From Chlorella sorokiniana (lineage: Eukaryota > Chlorophyta > Trebouxiophyceae > Chlorellales > Chlorellaceae): a stretch of 64,000 nucleotides of DNA. Positions 15,501-26,200 of the stretch are shown here, in pieces. A model generated the notes under the pieces. It saw nothing but the letters and a program-made list of their open reading frames with translations, was not told where the DNA came from and did no database searches. A program made the position numbers and the translations under genes. Location of the stretch: NCBI GenBank assembly GCA_025917655.1, contig CP084613.1:2296001-2360000 (forward strand), in the 5' to 3' direction. Position 1 is the stretch's first letter. Every line of letters begins with the position of its first letter.

Positions 15501-16868
15501 GGAGGAGGCTGCACCCGACGACGAGGCGGCAGCCGAAGATGCGGCGGCGGCTGAAGAGCAGGAGGAGGAGGAGGCGGCAGCGGCGGGCGGGGTGCAGGCG
15601 GGCGGGGAGGACGACCAGATGCAGCCCACCGAGGAGGCGGAGCAGGAGGAAGAGGGAGGTGAGCTGGAGCTGGGCCGCGCCCCCGCTCTCCTGGCGCTGC
15701 CGCCGCGCAGCTGGCTGGCCGCTCCCATGCGATCGCGATGCTGCCCCGCCTGACCTGCGCTCGCGTGATGGTCGCGCCTCCTTGCCTGCAGGCGAGGAGG
15801 TGGACCAGGGGCAGGGAGTGGACCAGGGGCAGGAGGGCGACGGGGGGGAGGAGGAGGAGGAGGAGGAGGAGGAGGAGGCGGGGGACCAGGGCGAGCAGCC
15901 GCTGTCGCAGGCAGAGGCGGCCGCTGGGGAGGAGGGCCCCGAGGAGGAGGGGCTGGAGGCGATGGAGGAGGAGCAGGAGCAGGCGGAGGAGCGGGCGGAG
16001 GAGCGGGCCGAGGAGCGGGCGGAGGCTGATGAACAGCCTGCGGAGCTGGCAGAAGGCCCCGCCCGACAGAAGCGGCGGCTGCGGAGCCCGCTGCCGACGA
16101 GGAGGCGGCGGCAGAGGCTGCAGGCGCGGAGGCGGTGGAGACGGAAGCGGCGGTGCCAGCCACCGAGGATGCCGAGCCCGTTGCTGCCGAGGCGGCCGCT
16201 GACGATGACGAGGACGATGACCTGGACGCACAGCTGGCGGCCATGGAGGCAGAGGATGCCGCCGCAGAGGCAGCCGCACGGGCGGCAGCCGCGGAAAAGG
16301 CGGTGGAAAAGCCAGCGGCGGCCGCCGCAGGCGGCGCACCTGCCGCAGCGGCGGCAGTCGCTGCCGCCCGCGAGGCTGCCCGAGCCGCTGCCCAGCCGCC
16401 TCCCAAGAAGAGCCTGCCCGCCCCGCCTCCCAGCGTGGGCACGCCCGCCGCCCGGCAGCCCCCGGCGCGGCTGGTGAGTCGGCGGCGGCGGGCGCGTCTG
16501 GCGAGGGTCGGCGCCGCAAGCGCGCCCCATCGTGTTCAGCGTGGATGCGACGCAGGCCGAGCCGGCACCCGCGCCAGCCCCGCTGCGCCCGCCGGTGAGA
16601 GGCTGCGCATGCGCGGGCATGCCGCACGCGCCGGCCTGTGGCTCCCTCGCTTGCAGCCCGTGCAATGGATGGCAAGCAGACGCGCAGGCTGAGTGCCCCC
16701 CTCCCCCTTGCGCAGGCCGAGGCGGCGCTGCGGGCGAGGCACGCCTGGCGGCAGGCGCCCGGGCGGCCCTGGCCGCGGGCGGGGAGCCTCGCAGCAACAG
16801 CAGCCACCGCAGCAGTGACTGCCCTGGCCTGTATGGGGTCGCGTTTTGCAGCCCGCTTGTGCCGTTGA
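6546..16868 (+). CDS. NUA/TPR: nucleoprotein TPR / nuclear pore anchor homologue (giant coiled coil, ~20 introns)
   Basis: This is a very long Glu/Ala/Arg-rich coiled-coil protein matching TPR/Mlp/NUA of the nuclear pore basket, which tethers mRNA export and SUMO-protease functions. Family landmarks appear in the right order: EKEILEKSSAWLTQ (about 7455), a block around AGLSATELYSRYVEMHERYR (about 8570), VEKRAALVKEQQ and EYERVKTAYADMAASLEAL (8690-8900), and the hallmark VRQRDTLRQLLQSAGSDLD (about 9685). Heptad coiled coil continues to about 15.2 kb. The C-terminus is the expected low-complexity acidic tail with Glu runs, an EERA repeat and DEDDDLDAQLAAME, ending after a last intron (donor 16592) at the stop 16866-16868. 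Exon 1 is 6546-6611 (22 codons), spliced at AQ|gtgagc. Introns carry (TG)n and G-rich runs. Exact exon joins over such repetitive sequence are not secure, but family and limits are. Confidence 0.85.
9156..9183 (+). repeat. (TG)n microsatellite in TPR intron
   Basis: An imperfect GT dinucleotide run begins at the donor side of an intron in the TPR gene. Such runs recur in introns here. Confidence 0.85.
10051..10100 (+). repeat. (TG)n microsatellite in TPR intron
   Basis: About 50 bases of almost pure GT repeat, interrupted by GCGTTAGT, lie inside an intron of the TPR gene. Confidence 0.9.
12530..12602 (+). repeat. GGGT/GGCGG-rich tandem run in TPR intron
   Basis: Repeated GGGTGGGCGGCGGGGTGGGC-like units fill the start of an intron. 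The G-tracts on this strand could form G-quadruplexes. Confidence 0.7.
15981..16025 (+). repeat. EERA codon repeat in TPR acidic tail
   Basis: A 12-base unit near GCGGAGGAGCGG is repeated in frame, giving AEERAEERAEERAE. It lies in the acidic C-terminal tail of the TPR homologue. Confidence 0.8.
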
Positions 16869-16933
16869 ATTCACACTGATCCGCTGTGAGCATGCCATGT
16901 GACGGAGTGAGCAAGCGTTTGCGGCGCTGCGCT

Positions 16934-16938
16934 TTACA
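16934..16938 (-). promoter_or_regulatory. TGTAA poly(A) signal of ribosome recycling factor gene
   Basis: TGTAA on the minus strand lies 148 bases behind the RRF stop, between the convergent RRF and TPR genes. Confidence 0.45.
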
Positions 16939-17085
16939 AGCTGGGGCCAGGCAGGTGGCAGCGCAACAAGGGCCGCGCCCGCCGCGGCGCCTCCAGAGCT
17001 ATGATCCAGGGGCTTTGATCCAGGGGGAGGGGTGTGGCAGGCAGGGCTCGGCACACCCCGAGCAGCGCCTCCCCCACCCGCTGCC

Positions 17086-18569
17086 TCACGAGTCGTGGCT
17101 GGCGATGGAGCGCTCCTTGCCCTCCACCATCTCCTCAGCCTGCCCCACATACTGGTCGGTCAGGCGCTGCACCTCCCGCTCCACCCTGCGCCGCTCGTCC
17201 TCGCCGGGCAGGCGCTTGGCTGCGTCCATGGCTGCCTTGCGCGCGTGGCGCAGCGACACCTTGGCCGCCTCCCCTCCGACCTGCACACCTTCACCATCGC
17301 CGCGATCGACTCCGTGGTGGGCCTGCGGGGGCGGGGTAGGCAGGGCGCAGCGGCGCGTGCCGGGGTCGGCGCGGCCGTCGAGCGGCGGCGCGTGGCGCTG
17401 CCTGGCGGGCGCAGAGGGCTGCCGGGCGCACCGCGGGATGGGCACCAGCACCTCCTGCCCCTCTGCGCGGGGGGTGAGGCGCAGCGGCGACTCGGACACC
17501 GCCTTCACCACGCTGGGCACGGCCTGCGGCGACAGGGTGGAGAGGGGGAGGCGCCTGCTTGCGTGGCGGGCGGGGAAAGGGGCGGGGCGCACAGCAGCTG
17601 CACAACACACAGTCCGCAAGGAGCGGCGAGGACGGGCTGATGCGGTGGCTTGCCGTCCCTCCCGCGGTCGCCCCCTGCACAGCAGGGGTGAGCAAGCTCT
17701 TCACCACCCGCCCCCGCCCGAGCCAGCAGGCGGCGCCTCACGTCGGCGTCGTACACCGTGACAGCCAGCAGCTGCGGGTCCCGCACAGACACGGTGCCGC
17801 ACGCCTTGAACGGCAGCCGCTCGCCGTACACGTCCACCTGGCGGGTAGGGGTGCGGCTCTGGCAGGCGGGTGAGAAGCGGGCGGCGGCGCACCGCCAGGG
17901 GGCACCCTCAGCAGCCGCGGTGCGGGGCCTGTCTGCACTGCCGCATGCAACGACACGGGGGCCCCCACCTTGAGGTGGTCCAGCATGCCCGGGGTGGCCC
18001 GCCCCGTGCGGATGTTGGCCAGCTCGCCCTGCAGGTGGGACAGCGCCCGCTCCATCAGCCTGCAAGAAGGGGGGCCACTGCCGTCAGGGCCGCTGTGGAG
18101 GCTGGGCTGGAGCTGTAGGGTGGGCGTGGGACAGCATTTGCTGCGCCATGTCGTGCACGCCTCTCCCTCGCACTCTTTGGTCTCCGTCAGGTCAAATGTG
18201 GCCGCGGCGGCGGCATCGCTGCCGGCGGTGCTTGCTGCTGCGCCGCCCTTCTTGGCCTCTGCACCAAGGCCAAGCCAAATCACATTTCCATGTAAGTGTT
18301 GTTCACAGGCTTCCCAGGCCCAAACATGCTTCATCACCTGCAACAACTTACTATGGGGCTTTGAGTACGCTGCTGTTTGCTGGGCCTGCCAAGGTGCCGC
18401 TGCCCAGGGACCCGCCTCGACTGCGGCTAACCTGCCCACAAGTTGCAAGCTGCAAGGCGCCGCTGCAGAAAGGCTGGCCATCACAAGTGACTCTGCCACA
18501 TTCGCAGACCTGCAAATGAGCGGAAATGGAGCGGCTCACTAGCCGCAGCGCCTTGCCGCAAGCGGCCAT
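17086..18569 (-). CDS. RRF: ribosome recycling factor, organellar
   Basis: RRF releases ribosomes from mRNA after termination, together with EF-G. In plants and algae nuclear copies serve plastid or mitochondrion. The RRF core is clear: MERALSHLQGELANIRTGRA (about 18060), with the conserved IRTGRA tRNA-mimic arginine, then VDVYGERLPFKACGTVSVRD (about 17840), SPLRLTPRAEGQEVLVPIPR (about 17490), KVSLRHARKAAMDAAKRLPG (about 17270) and a terminal helix ending MVEGKERSIASHDS. The reading frame changes near 17272 at a G run (one G short); this is likely an assembly error. The ATG at 18567-18569 opens a Ser/Arg/Ala-rich leader, suiting an organelle-targeting peptide; whether plastid or mitochondrial cannot be told. 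The first intron joins are uncertain. Confidence 0.88.
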
Positions 18570-18587
18570 GTCGCCGGGACAGGTCTA

Positions 18588-18592
18588 TTACA
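18588..18592 (-). promoter_or_regulatory. possible TGTAA poly(A) signal of M3 peptidase gene
   Basis: TGTAA on the minus strand lies 327 bases behind the M3 peptidase stop and just upstream of the RRF start. It is the nearest candidate I see. Confidence 0.25.
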
Positions 18593-18918
18593 CGCAAACC
18601 TTTACCATGCCAATCTAGAGAGTCCCTGCAGGCTTGATCGTCCCACAAGACGCAGCATCGGGGCGAGTCAGCACTGACGGCACCCGGTGCGGCCCTTCGA
18701 CAGGCGCAAAAGCCTCTTGCGAATCGACTGGTTACTTTGATGGCCTTAGCAAGCGCGATGACGCGAGACGGCATGGGCAGGGGCTGCATCCAGCTTGGGG
18801 ACGACAGGTCAGCGCCGCCGTGGTCGGGCGCAGCGCAGGGCTAGCATGCTTTGCGTCGGTGGGCCGATGGCATCTCACAATCAAAAATCGGCGGCGTGTG
18901 CACGCACAATCAAAAACT

Positions 18919-21900
18919 TTAGTTGGGCCAGTTCGTGCGGATCCACTGCTTGTACTTTGCGCACGCGGCCGCCAGCCCGCCGTCTGCCTGCGTGTCTGCC
19001 ACCAGCTCGTCGCCATGCACCAGCAGCACACGCATGGCCAGGTCGGCCTCCTGTCCAGGCTGGATGGCGGGGCCCTGCGCCACCGCCCTGCGGTACTCCC
19101 CCTCCTCCTCCTTCACCACCTGCTCCAGCGGCGTCTGCAGCGCCAGCCAGGCAGCAAGCGGCGGCAGCGGGGGCGTGAGGCGCGGCAGCTGCACCTCCTC
19201 TCCCCCTGCCCCTCGCAGCACGTGCGGCCACTGCTGCCGCAGAGCCGCGTGTGTGGGCGCGCCCGCACCCTGGCCGGCTGCCCGCTGGCCGCGCGCCCCA
19301 CCTGCAGCTTGCTGACCCAGGCCTGGCTGGCCAGGGGCGCCCCGTCAGCCGGTGCACCAGGTCCAGGAACGCCTCGCCGTTGCCGGGGCCTGCGCCGCCG
19401 CGGGGAGCACACGCGTGGGTGGAGTAAAGGGGGAGGGGGAGCGGGGCGGCGAGCCACGGCGTCGCTGCGGAGGGCACTGGGCGGCCGCCACGTCGTTCAT
19501 GCTGGGTCGAGCCACTGTGACCAGGCGGCCCCCCGGCGGCGGCGCACCCAGTACGCGTCGGCCATGTCCCGCCCCACACCCGGCTCATCCACGATGCGCC
19601 CGTACTTGGCCAGGAAGTGGGCCCGCGTCTGGTGCACAGCCATCTCTGCGGGGTGAGGGGGCCGCCGCGTGGGGGCGCTGGGCGCGGAGCCGGCGGCGGG
19701 TGGGGGACAGCCCAGCAGCTGACGTGGCGGCCACACAGCACGGCTCACGCAGCCTGGGCAGGCTGGGCCCCCTGCCGCCCCAGCGCGCCCACCTGCCAGC
19801 ACGTATCCGTGGTAGTACGCCGACGACTCGTCGCTCAGGATGTGCGGCACGCTGCGGGGGCGGGGCAGCTGGCGGCAGTCCCTCCTTGCAGCCAGGGTGG
19901 GGCCAGCCTGTGCCTCATTGCGCTGCGCTGTGGGAAAGCCCCCGCCCCCCGCCCCTCACCTCATGAGCGGGCGCGGCGCGCGCCCCTCGATGTGCGCCTC
20001 CATCTCGTCGGCCATGCGCAGGATGCGCTCAGGGGTCACCTCCTCCTCGGGCAGCTCGTACAGGGCTCTCTCAAAGTAGGGCACCGACAGCATGGAGCGA
20101 ACCATGAACACCTGGGGCGCGGGCGGGGGGGGGAGGGAGAGCGAGCGTGGGGGCTGGCCCAGCGGTGGGCGGCAGGGCTGGCCGGGCGCCCGGGCGCCCC
20201 TCTGCCCCGCCACCAGCACCAGCCCCCGCACCTCGTATGGCTGGGTGGACCGCAGCTTCTCCTCCAGGATGGCCCACGGCACCACCTCGCCCTCGCTGCA
20301 GGGCGCGGGGGGGCAGGACGGGGCGCGTGACGCCAGGGCCCGGTGAGGCATCAAGCGCGGCGCCGACACGCAACCCTCCCATTCCCCCATCCTTGCCGCC
20401 CCCACCTGTTGCGCGCGTAGCGGCCGAGCCAGGCGGCGTCGCTGGCCAGGGAGTCGAGCGTCATGGACTGCGTCTCCGCGTAGGCCACAGAGGTGGGGGC
20501 GCGCTCCTGGCTGCAGGGCGCGCGCCCAGGCCGTCAGCTGCCAGCACAGGAGGGCGGCAGCGGGGCGCGGCAGCGGGGCCAGCATGGCGGCACGCTCGGT
20601 CGCAGCACGTGCGGGCGGCACTTGCCCCACCTGAAGAACGGGCTGCGCTGCAGCACGTTTGCAAAGTGGGCGGCATGGCCTCCTGCAAGGGACCAAGCGG
20701 CGTGTGAGGGCGCCGTCGCCGCCGCTGCAAGCTCAAGCCGCCAGCAGGCAGCATGCTGTGGAGCGCGGCTGGGCCCGCTGCGCAGCGCATGCCTCCCCAC
20801 CCTCGTGCAGCAGCGTGACCAGGGCCGTCCTGCCGCTGCCCACGGCCGAGGGGGTGGCCAGGGAGGTGAAGTTGGTGCGGGAGGGCACCCAGGAGCCGTC
20901 GCTCTTGAAGTAGGCGGGCTGCGGCCTGCAGGCGGCGGCAGCGACGCGCGTGGGTGACACACCGCCCAGCTTGACCAGCCACACACGGCTGGCCAGGCAC
21001 GCCCAAAGCTGCGCCGGCTCAGCCCTCACCAGTGGCAGAAGCCGTTGCTGTACCTGCAAGCGCAGCGATTGGGGGTGCAGGGGGAGCGGCGGTGAGCTGA
21101 CAAAGTCGCAGGTACAGCCCGCACGCAAGCCTTGCCCCAGGTGCATGCCGCCCCCCCCACCCCCACCCCGCCCCCACTCCCACCCCACACACCCACACTC
21201 ACTTGCCCTCGCGATCGCACAGGTCCAGTGCCATGGTGGCGCCGCGGTAGCGGATGCCCAGCGCGCAAAGGTGCGGGCCCACACGTCCACCGCGTCCTCA
21301 AAGGGCAGGTAGGGGTCCAGTTTCTGGGTGGGTGGGTGGGTGGGAGGGGCAGGTGTGGGGGGAAAGGCGTATGCGTGTGGGGGCAGGCGCTCCCTTGAGG
21401 CATCATGCTCAGTCTGGGCTGCGCAAGCTGAGCGCTGGCGTGCCGTCGCGGCGGCACAGCGCCCCGCCCACCTTCTCCACATCTCCCGACAGGGCAAAGC
21501 CGATGTTCCAGGGCGCAGCGCATCCTCACCCTTGGCCTGCGCCAGCGTCTTGCGGGCTGGCGGGGGGGCGGGGGCAAGTGTGCCATCAGCGCAGCCGTGC
21601 CTGCGGTTGACCCGGCTCTCACGGCGGCGGCATGCGTGGCATGAACGTGTGCGCGCAGGAGCGCAGCGGCGGCGCGGCCCGCCACCCACCCGCCTCCATG
21701 AGCGGCCTGGTCTGCTGCTCCAGCCCATCCAGCATGTCAAACAGCACGTCCATGCCGAACCCCTCCGCCTGCTGCAGCTTCATGGCGTAGTAGTGCTGGT
21801 GGCCTGGGGGGGGCCCATGGTTGGGGACGGGCAGGGGCAAGCCAGGCTGGCACCGCCACGGCCAGCAGGGCTGCCCCCAGCGTCGGGCCCCACCTGCCGC

Positions 21901-22919
21901 GCGAGCCAGCTTGTTGCGCAGCTTCACAATCTGCGCAAAGCGCTCGGCCACAAAGGGGCCGATGGAGCGCAGGCCCTCGTACGCGGCCTTCCGCTCCGCC
22001 TCGTCGGCGGCGGTGCGCATCGTGTTGCGCAGCTGCACGGAGGAGGCCTTGCGGAAGGCGCCGTCGGGGTGCGCATACCCCAGCTCCATGACGTTGCGCT
22101 CCGCCGCCAGCTCCGCCTCCAGCTGGTTCAGCTCAGCCTTGTACTGCTCCACGCGAGGGTCCTCCGTGATGTAGGTGCTGCGTCAGCGGCAGGAGAGGGG
22201 GGCGAGCTGCTAAATTGCAGCGCCTTCAGCGGAAGCCCCCTTGTCCACGCACAGCCTCGCTTCCCAGCTGCCATGCCCCGGCTCACGGCCTCCTGCTGCC
22301 CCGCCCCGCCCCGCCCATTCTCCGCCACCCACCCCTCCCCGTCTCACGTGAAGGTCTTCTCCATGCACTGCAGCACGTGCCGCTGCTCCGGCGTAAGCCC
22401 CTCCGCCTGCAGCTGCTGCCGCACGGCCGCCAGGCGCGCCGGGTCTGCCAGGAAGGCATCGTACGCGGTCTTGGTGGAGCTCAGCTCGTCGGCAGATGCT
22501 CCCGCCAGCTTCATCTGTGCTGGGCGGCATCGGAGAGGGGTCACTGGTGTGCCGCGGGGACGCGCCTGCTTGCCTCGGCGGCGAGGATGGCAACCACGTG
22601 CGCACCTTGGTGCTCCAGAAGTTCTCTTCGTACTTCAGGTGCACCTGCTCGTACTCCTGGTTCATCTTGTCGATGAAGGAGTTGACGGCCTCGCTGCCCT
22701 GCAGGGCACAACGTGCAGAGCGCACCGAGGCGGTCATGCCCGGCGGTGCACCACGCCTCTGCCGCGCGGCGGGTGGTGCTGGTGGGTCCCTGCTGGACCT
22801 GTGGATCGAGGTGGGCCACGCGCTGCCAAAAACCCGCACAACACATTGCCACAATGTGCAAAGAGAGGGCTTCAGCTGGTTATACCACTCACCTCCAGCT
22901 GTGTGGCAGGGTGAGACAT
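18919..22919 (-). CDS. M3-family zinc oligopeptidase
   Basis: The protein is a peptidase family M3 metallo-oligopeptidase, cutting short peptides inside the cell or an organelle. The zinc motif HEGGHAAHF is split by an intron: exon ending TLLHEG at about 20804, next exon opening GHAAHFANVLQ at about 20684. The third ligand lies in SVAYAETQSMTLDSLA (about 20470). The C-terminal lobe SSAYYHGYVLAEMAVHQTRA (about 19820) and GIVDEPG/VGRDMADAYW (about 19580) hold the family substrate-binding tyrosines. The N-terminal helical half includes NSFIDKMNQEYEQVHLKYEE (about 22660) and LRNTMRTAADEAERKAAYEG (about 22010). The short first exon MSHPATQLE starts at 22917-22919 and is followed by gtgagt. There is no obvious signal or transit peptide. 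The HEGGH/AETQSM pattern resembles bacterial M3 enzymes more than thimet oligopeptidase, as far as I can judge by eye. Confidence 0.87.
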
Positions 22920-23271
22920 TGTGGGGGTAGCGATGGCTGACACCGTTCGATTGCGACTTACTTTTGAAGCAACCCTGCGCAATCCGGCAGCGCGCAAAAC
23001 GGCAATCCCGCGGTGGGAAGCGATGGAAACTTGGGCGCGCATACAAGGCAACAATACTGGTTTCCACAGAGCAACCACAGTTGCGCAGATTACTACGAAC
23101 GCTGACAGCAGGCCCGATCGCATTACAAGAAACTGTGGATGGCAACAATGCAGGCAACACATGTCGGCTCCATGTCGGCGTTTGATGGGCAACGTTTCTT
23201 CCCGTCTGCAACCTAAATCGACACTTTCATCATTGCTGTAGTAGCTGTGAAGCGGCGGGCTGCAAGATCGC
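22920..23271. other. divergent promoter region, M3 peptidase / prolyl oligopeptidase
   Basis: This 350-base gap lies between two start codons facing away from each other and must carry both promoters. It is less GC-rich than the genes. I see no clear TATA box or repeat. Confidence 0.5.
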
Positions 23272-26200
23272 ATGAGGAGTTTCGCAGCGGTGCTGGGCGC
23301 GGCTGCCGGCCTGGCGGGTTTTGCAGCATATCGTGTAATCACCATGGAACGGAGCGCAGTGGTTGTCCCCTTCCGGCGGCTTGCCTCCAGGCGCAAGGCT
23401 GCCGCTGCCGCCACCGGTCAAGGTTGGGTTCCGTTGCACGATGCGTGCCAACAGCGCTGCCACCCTGTGTGCGTCGGTTTTTCATTCCATGTTTCAGCAG
23501 TCCTCTGCAGGTACAAACAATTGCTGCGCTGCTTGCAGGTGCCCCCAGGGCAGCCTGGAGGTGCTCCCCAGCCAGTACCCGGCTGTGAGGCGGGACGAGA
23601 GCGTGGTGGAGGAGCACTTTGGGGAGCTGGTGGCGGATCCGTACCGCTGGCTTGAGGACCCCGACAGCGCGGAGACGCAGGCCTTTGTGGAGGCGCAGAA
23701 CAAGCTGACGGCGGGTGTGCTGGAGCAGTGCCCAGCACGGGAGCCCTTCAAGCAGCTGTTCACGGGTGAGTGGTGAAGGGCTTTGAGGGGTGGGGGGTGG
23801 GGGTGGGCGTCCCCTGCAGCCTGCGCACCAAACTGCGCACCCACCCCCTCGCAGACTTGTATGACTACGAAAAGTATGGCACGCCGTACCGGCGGGGGCA
23901 GCGATACTACTACTCCCACAACTCCGGCCTGCAGAACCAGTTTGTGGTGGGCCGAGGGCGACGGCGCAGAGGGACGGGGATGCTGCAGGCCATGCCGCCA
24001 TACGCAGGCAGCAGCGTGTGCAGCTGTGCATGGCGGCATGCCAGCGTGGCCTGGCCCTGCGCGCACGGCGCCCGCTTCCCTCATCCCCCACCCGCTCCGC
24101 CTGCACCTCCCCCCACCCCACTTCCCCCCGCAGATCTACTCCCAGTCCAGCCTGGACGGCGAGGCGCGCGTGCTGATCGACCCCAACACGCTGTCCCAGG
24201 ACGGCACCGTGGCGCTGGGGGGCAGGCCTTCAGCGAGGACGGCACCCTCTGCGCCTACATGCTCAGCTCGGGCGGCTCCGACTGGCGCACCATCCGCGTC
24301 AGCGCGTGGACCAGGGGACGGGGAGGCCACGGGTGAGGGGGTGCGCGTGGTGGGGGCGCGGGGTGGGGGGACGCCACGCTTGACAGGTGCCAAGGGGTGG
24401 CCGTGCCAGCGGCCGCATCCAGCTTGCCCCCTGCCCGCCTGGCGCCGCCCTCACCCGCGGCCGGCCCCCTTGCAGACCTGGAGGGGGAGGAGATCAACCA
24501 CGTCAAGTTCTCAGGTGCGGCGTGCGCGGCCTGCTCCGCACGCTGCCAAGGGGCATGCTGCCGCCCCTGCTGGCCCGCTCGCGCCGTGGCCGCTGACGCA
24601 CGTGCCGCGGGAGTTGGCTGCCCCGCCCGCAGGCATCACCTGGACGCACGACAATTTCGGCTACTTCTATTGCCGCTTCGCGGAGCCCCAGACGGCGGAC
24701 AAGGGCACCGAGACCGACATCAACCTGGGGCAGCAGGCAGGCGGGGCCGTGGCGGGGGCTGGCCGCCGGCGCGGCCAGCACGCGCGGCGCAGCGGCTGTC
24801 GGTGCACGCAGCCACCGCGGCCTCTGCGTGAACAACCCCCTCCCCTGCAGCTGATGTATCACGTGCTGGGCACTCCCCAGTCGGCTGACGTCACGGTGCT
24901 GGCTGATCCCCACCACCCCAAGCACATGTTTGGCACCGAGGTGACCCACGACGGCCGCTACCTCCTCATCACCATCTCCAGCGGGACCGAGCCCGTCAAC
25001 AAGCTGTGGTGGGCGCCGCCGCCGCCAGCTGCAGCGGTGCCGTTTGCCCCTGCTTGCGCACGCCCGAAGTCTGCCGCATCGCATGCCTGCACCCGCCGCC
25101 CTGGCTTGATGGCCCTGCCCCCTCACCTCCCCTCTCCCCCAGGTACGTCGACCTGGAGGCCCTGCCTCGCTCCGCGGGCGGCGCCCTCGACTTCTCCCCC
25201 ACGACTTCCACTCGGGCAGCCAGCCCCTGCCGCTGGTGAAGCTCATCGACGACTTCGAGGTGGGGGCCAGCCAGGGTGCCCCCGCCCACCACGCTCGTCG
25301 ACAGGGCAGCAGCAGGCGGCGGCCCTGCCCGCCCCCGCCCGCCCCCGCCCCGCCCCCTGTCTGCTGACGCGCTGCCCGCCACGTCCCCCCTCCTTTCACC
25401 CTCCAGGCCCAGTGGGACTACCTGGGCTCCGAGGGCGGCGCCATCACGCTGCACACCAACCTGGGGCGCCGCGCTACCGCGTCGTGCGCGGGCGACATGC
25501 GCGCGGCGGGCGCCTTTGCCGCCTCCTGCCGCGACGTGCTGCCGCAGCACGAGCGCGACCTGCTGCAGTGGTGCTGCCTGGTCAAGGGCGGCACCCTGGT
25601 GGCCTGCTACCTCCGGGACGTGGCGGCGGCGCTGCAGCTGCACAGCTGGAGCGACGGCGCGCTGCTCAAGGCGGTGCCCATGCCCGGCATCGGCTCCGTG
25701 GGCGGCTTCAGCGGCAGCCACAAGCACACCGGTGAGGGGGGTGCTTCGAGGGGAGGGGGCCAGGGGCGGGGCTGACTTTTAGGTTGCTCTGTTTGGCGGC
25801 TCGTGGCCGAGAGTTGCTGGGCGTGCCCGCTCCCCTCGTCGAGCCCCTGCCCGCCGCCCTGGCATGCAGAGTGGTTCTTCGCCTTCACCTCTTTCACAGA
25901 GCCGGTGGGTGGGCTGCGCCTGCCGCGCGCACCCCCCCCGCCCGCCCTCCCCCCGCCCTCCTTCGCCCCCTCCACCCGCCCCGGTGCATGCACCCTCCCC
26001 CGACCCGCCTTGCTTTCCCCCGGGCAGGGCGCAACCTACCGCGTGGACCTGGCCGACGGGGTGGCGGCGGCGGAGCCCACCCTGTTCCGCCGCATAGCCA
26101 CCAAGGGCTTCAGCCCGACCGACTTTGAGACCAAGCAGGTGTTTGTGGCCAGCAGGGACGGCACGCGGGTGCCCATGTTTGTGGTGCACAGGAAGGGGCT

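Noticed and set aside
14445-16442. Long minus-strand frame (665 codons), Ala/Ser-rich
   Set aside because: It is the reverse of the acidic TPR tail and has no domain.
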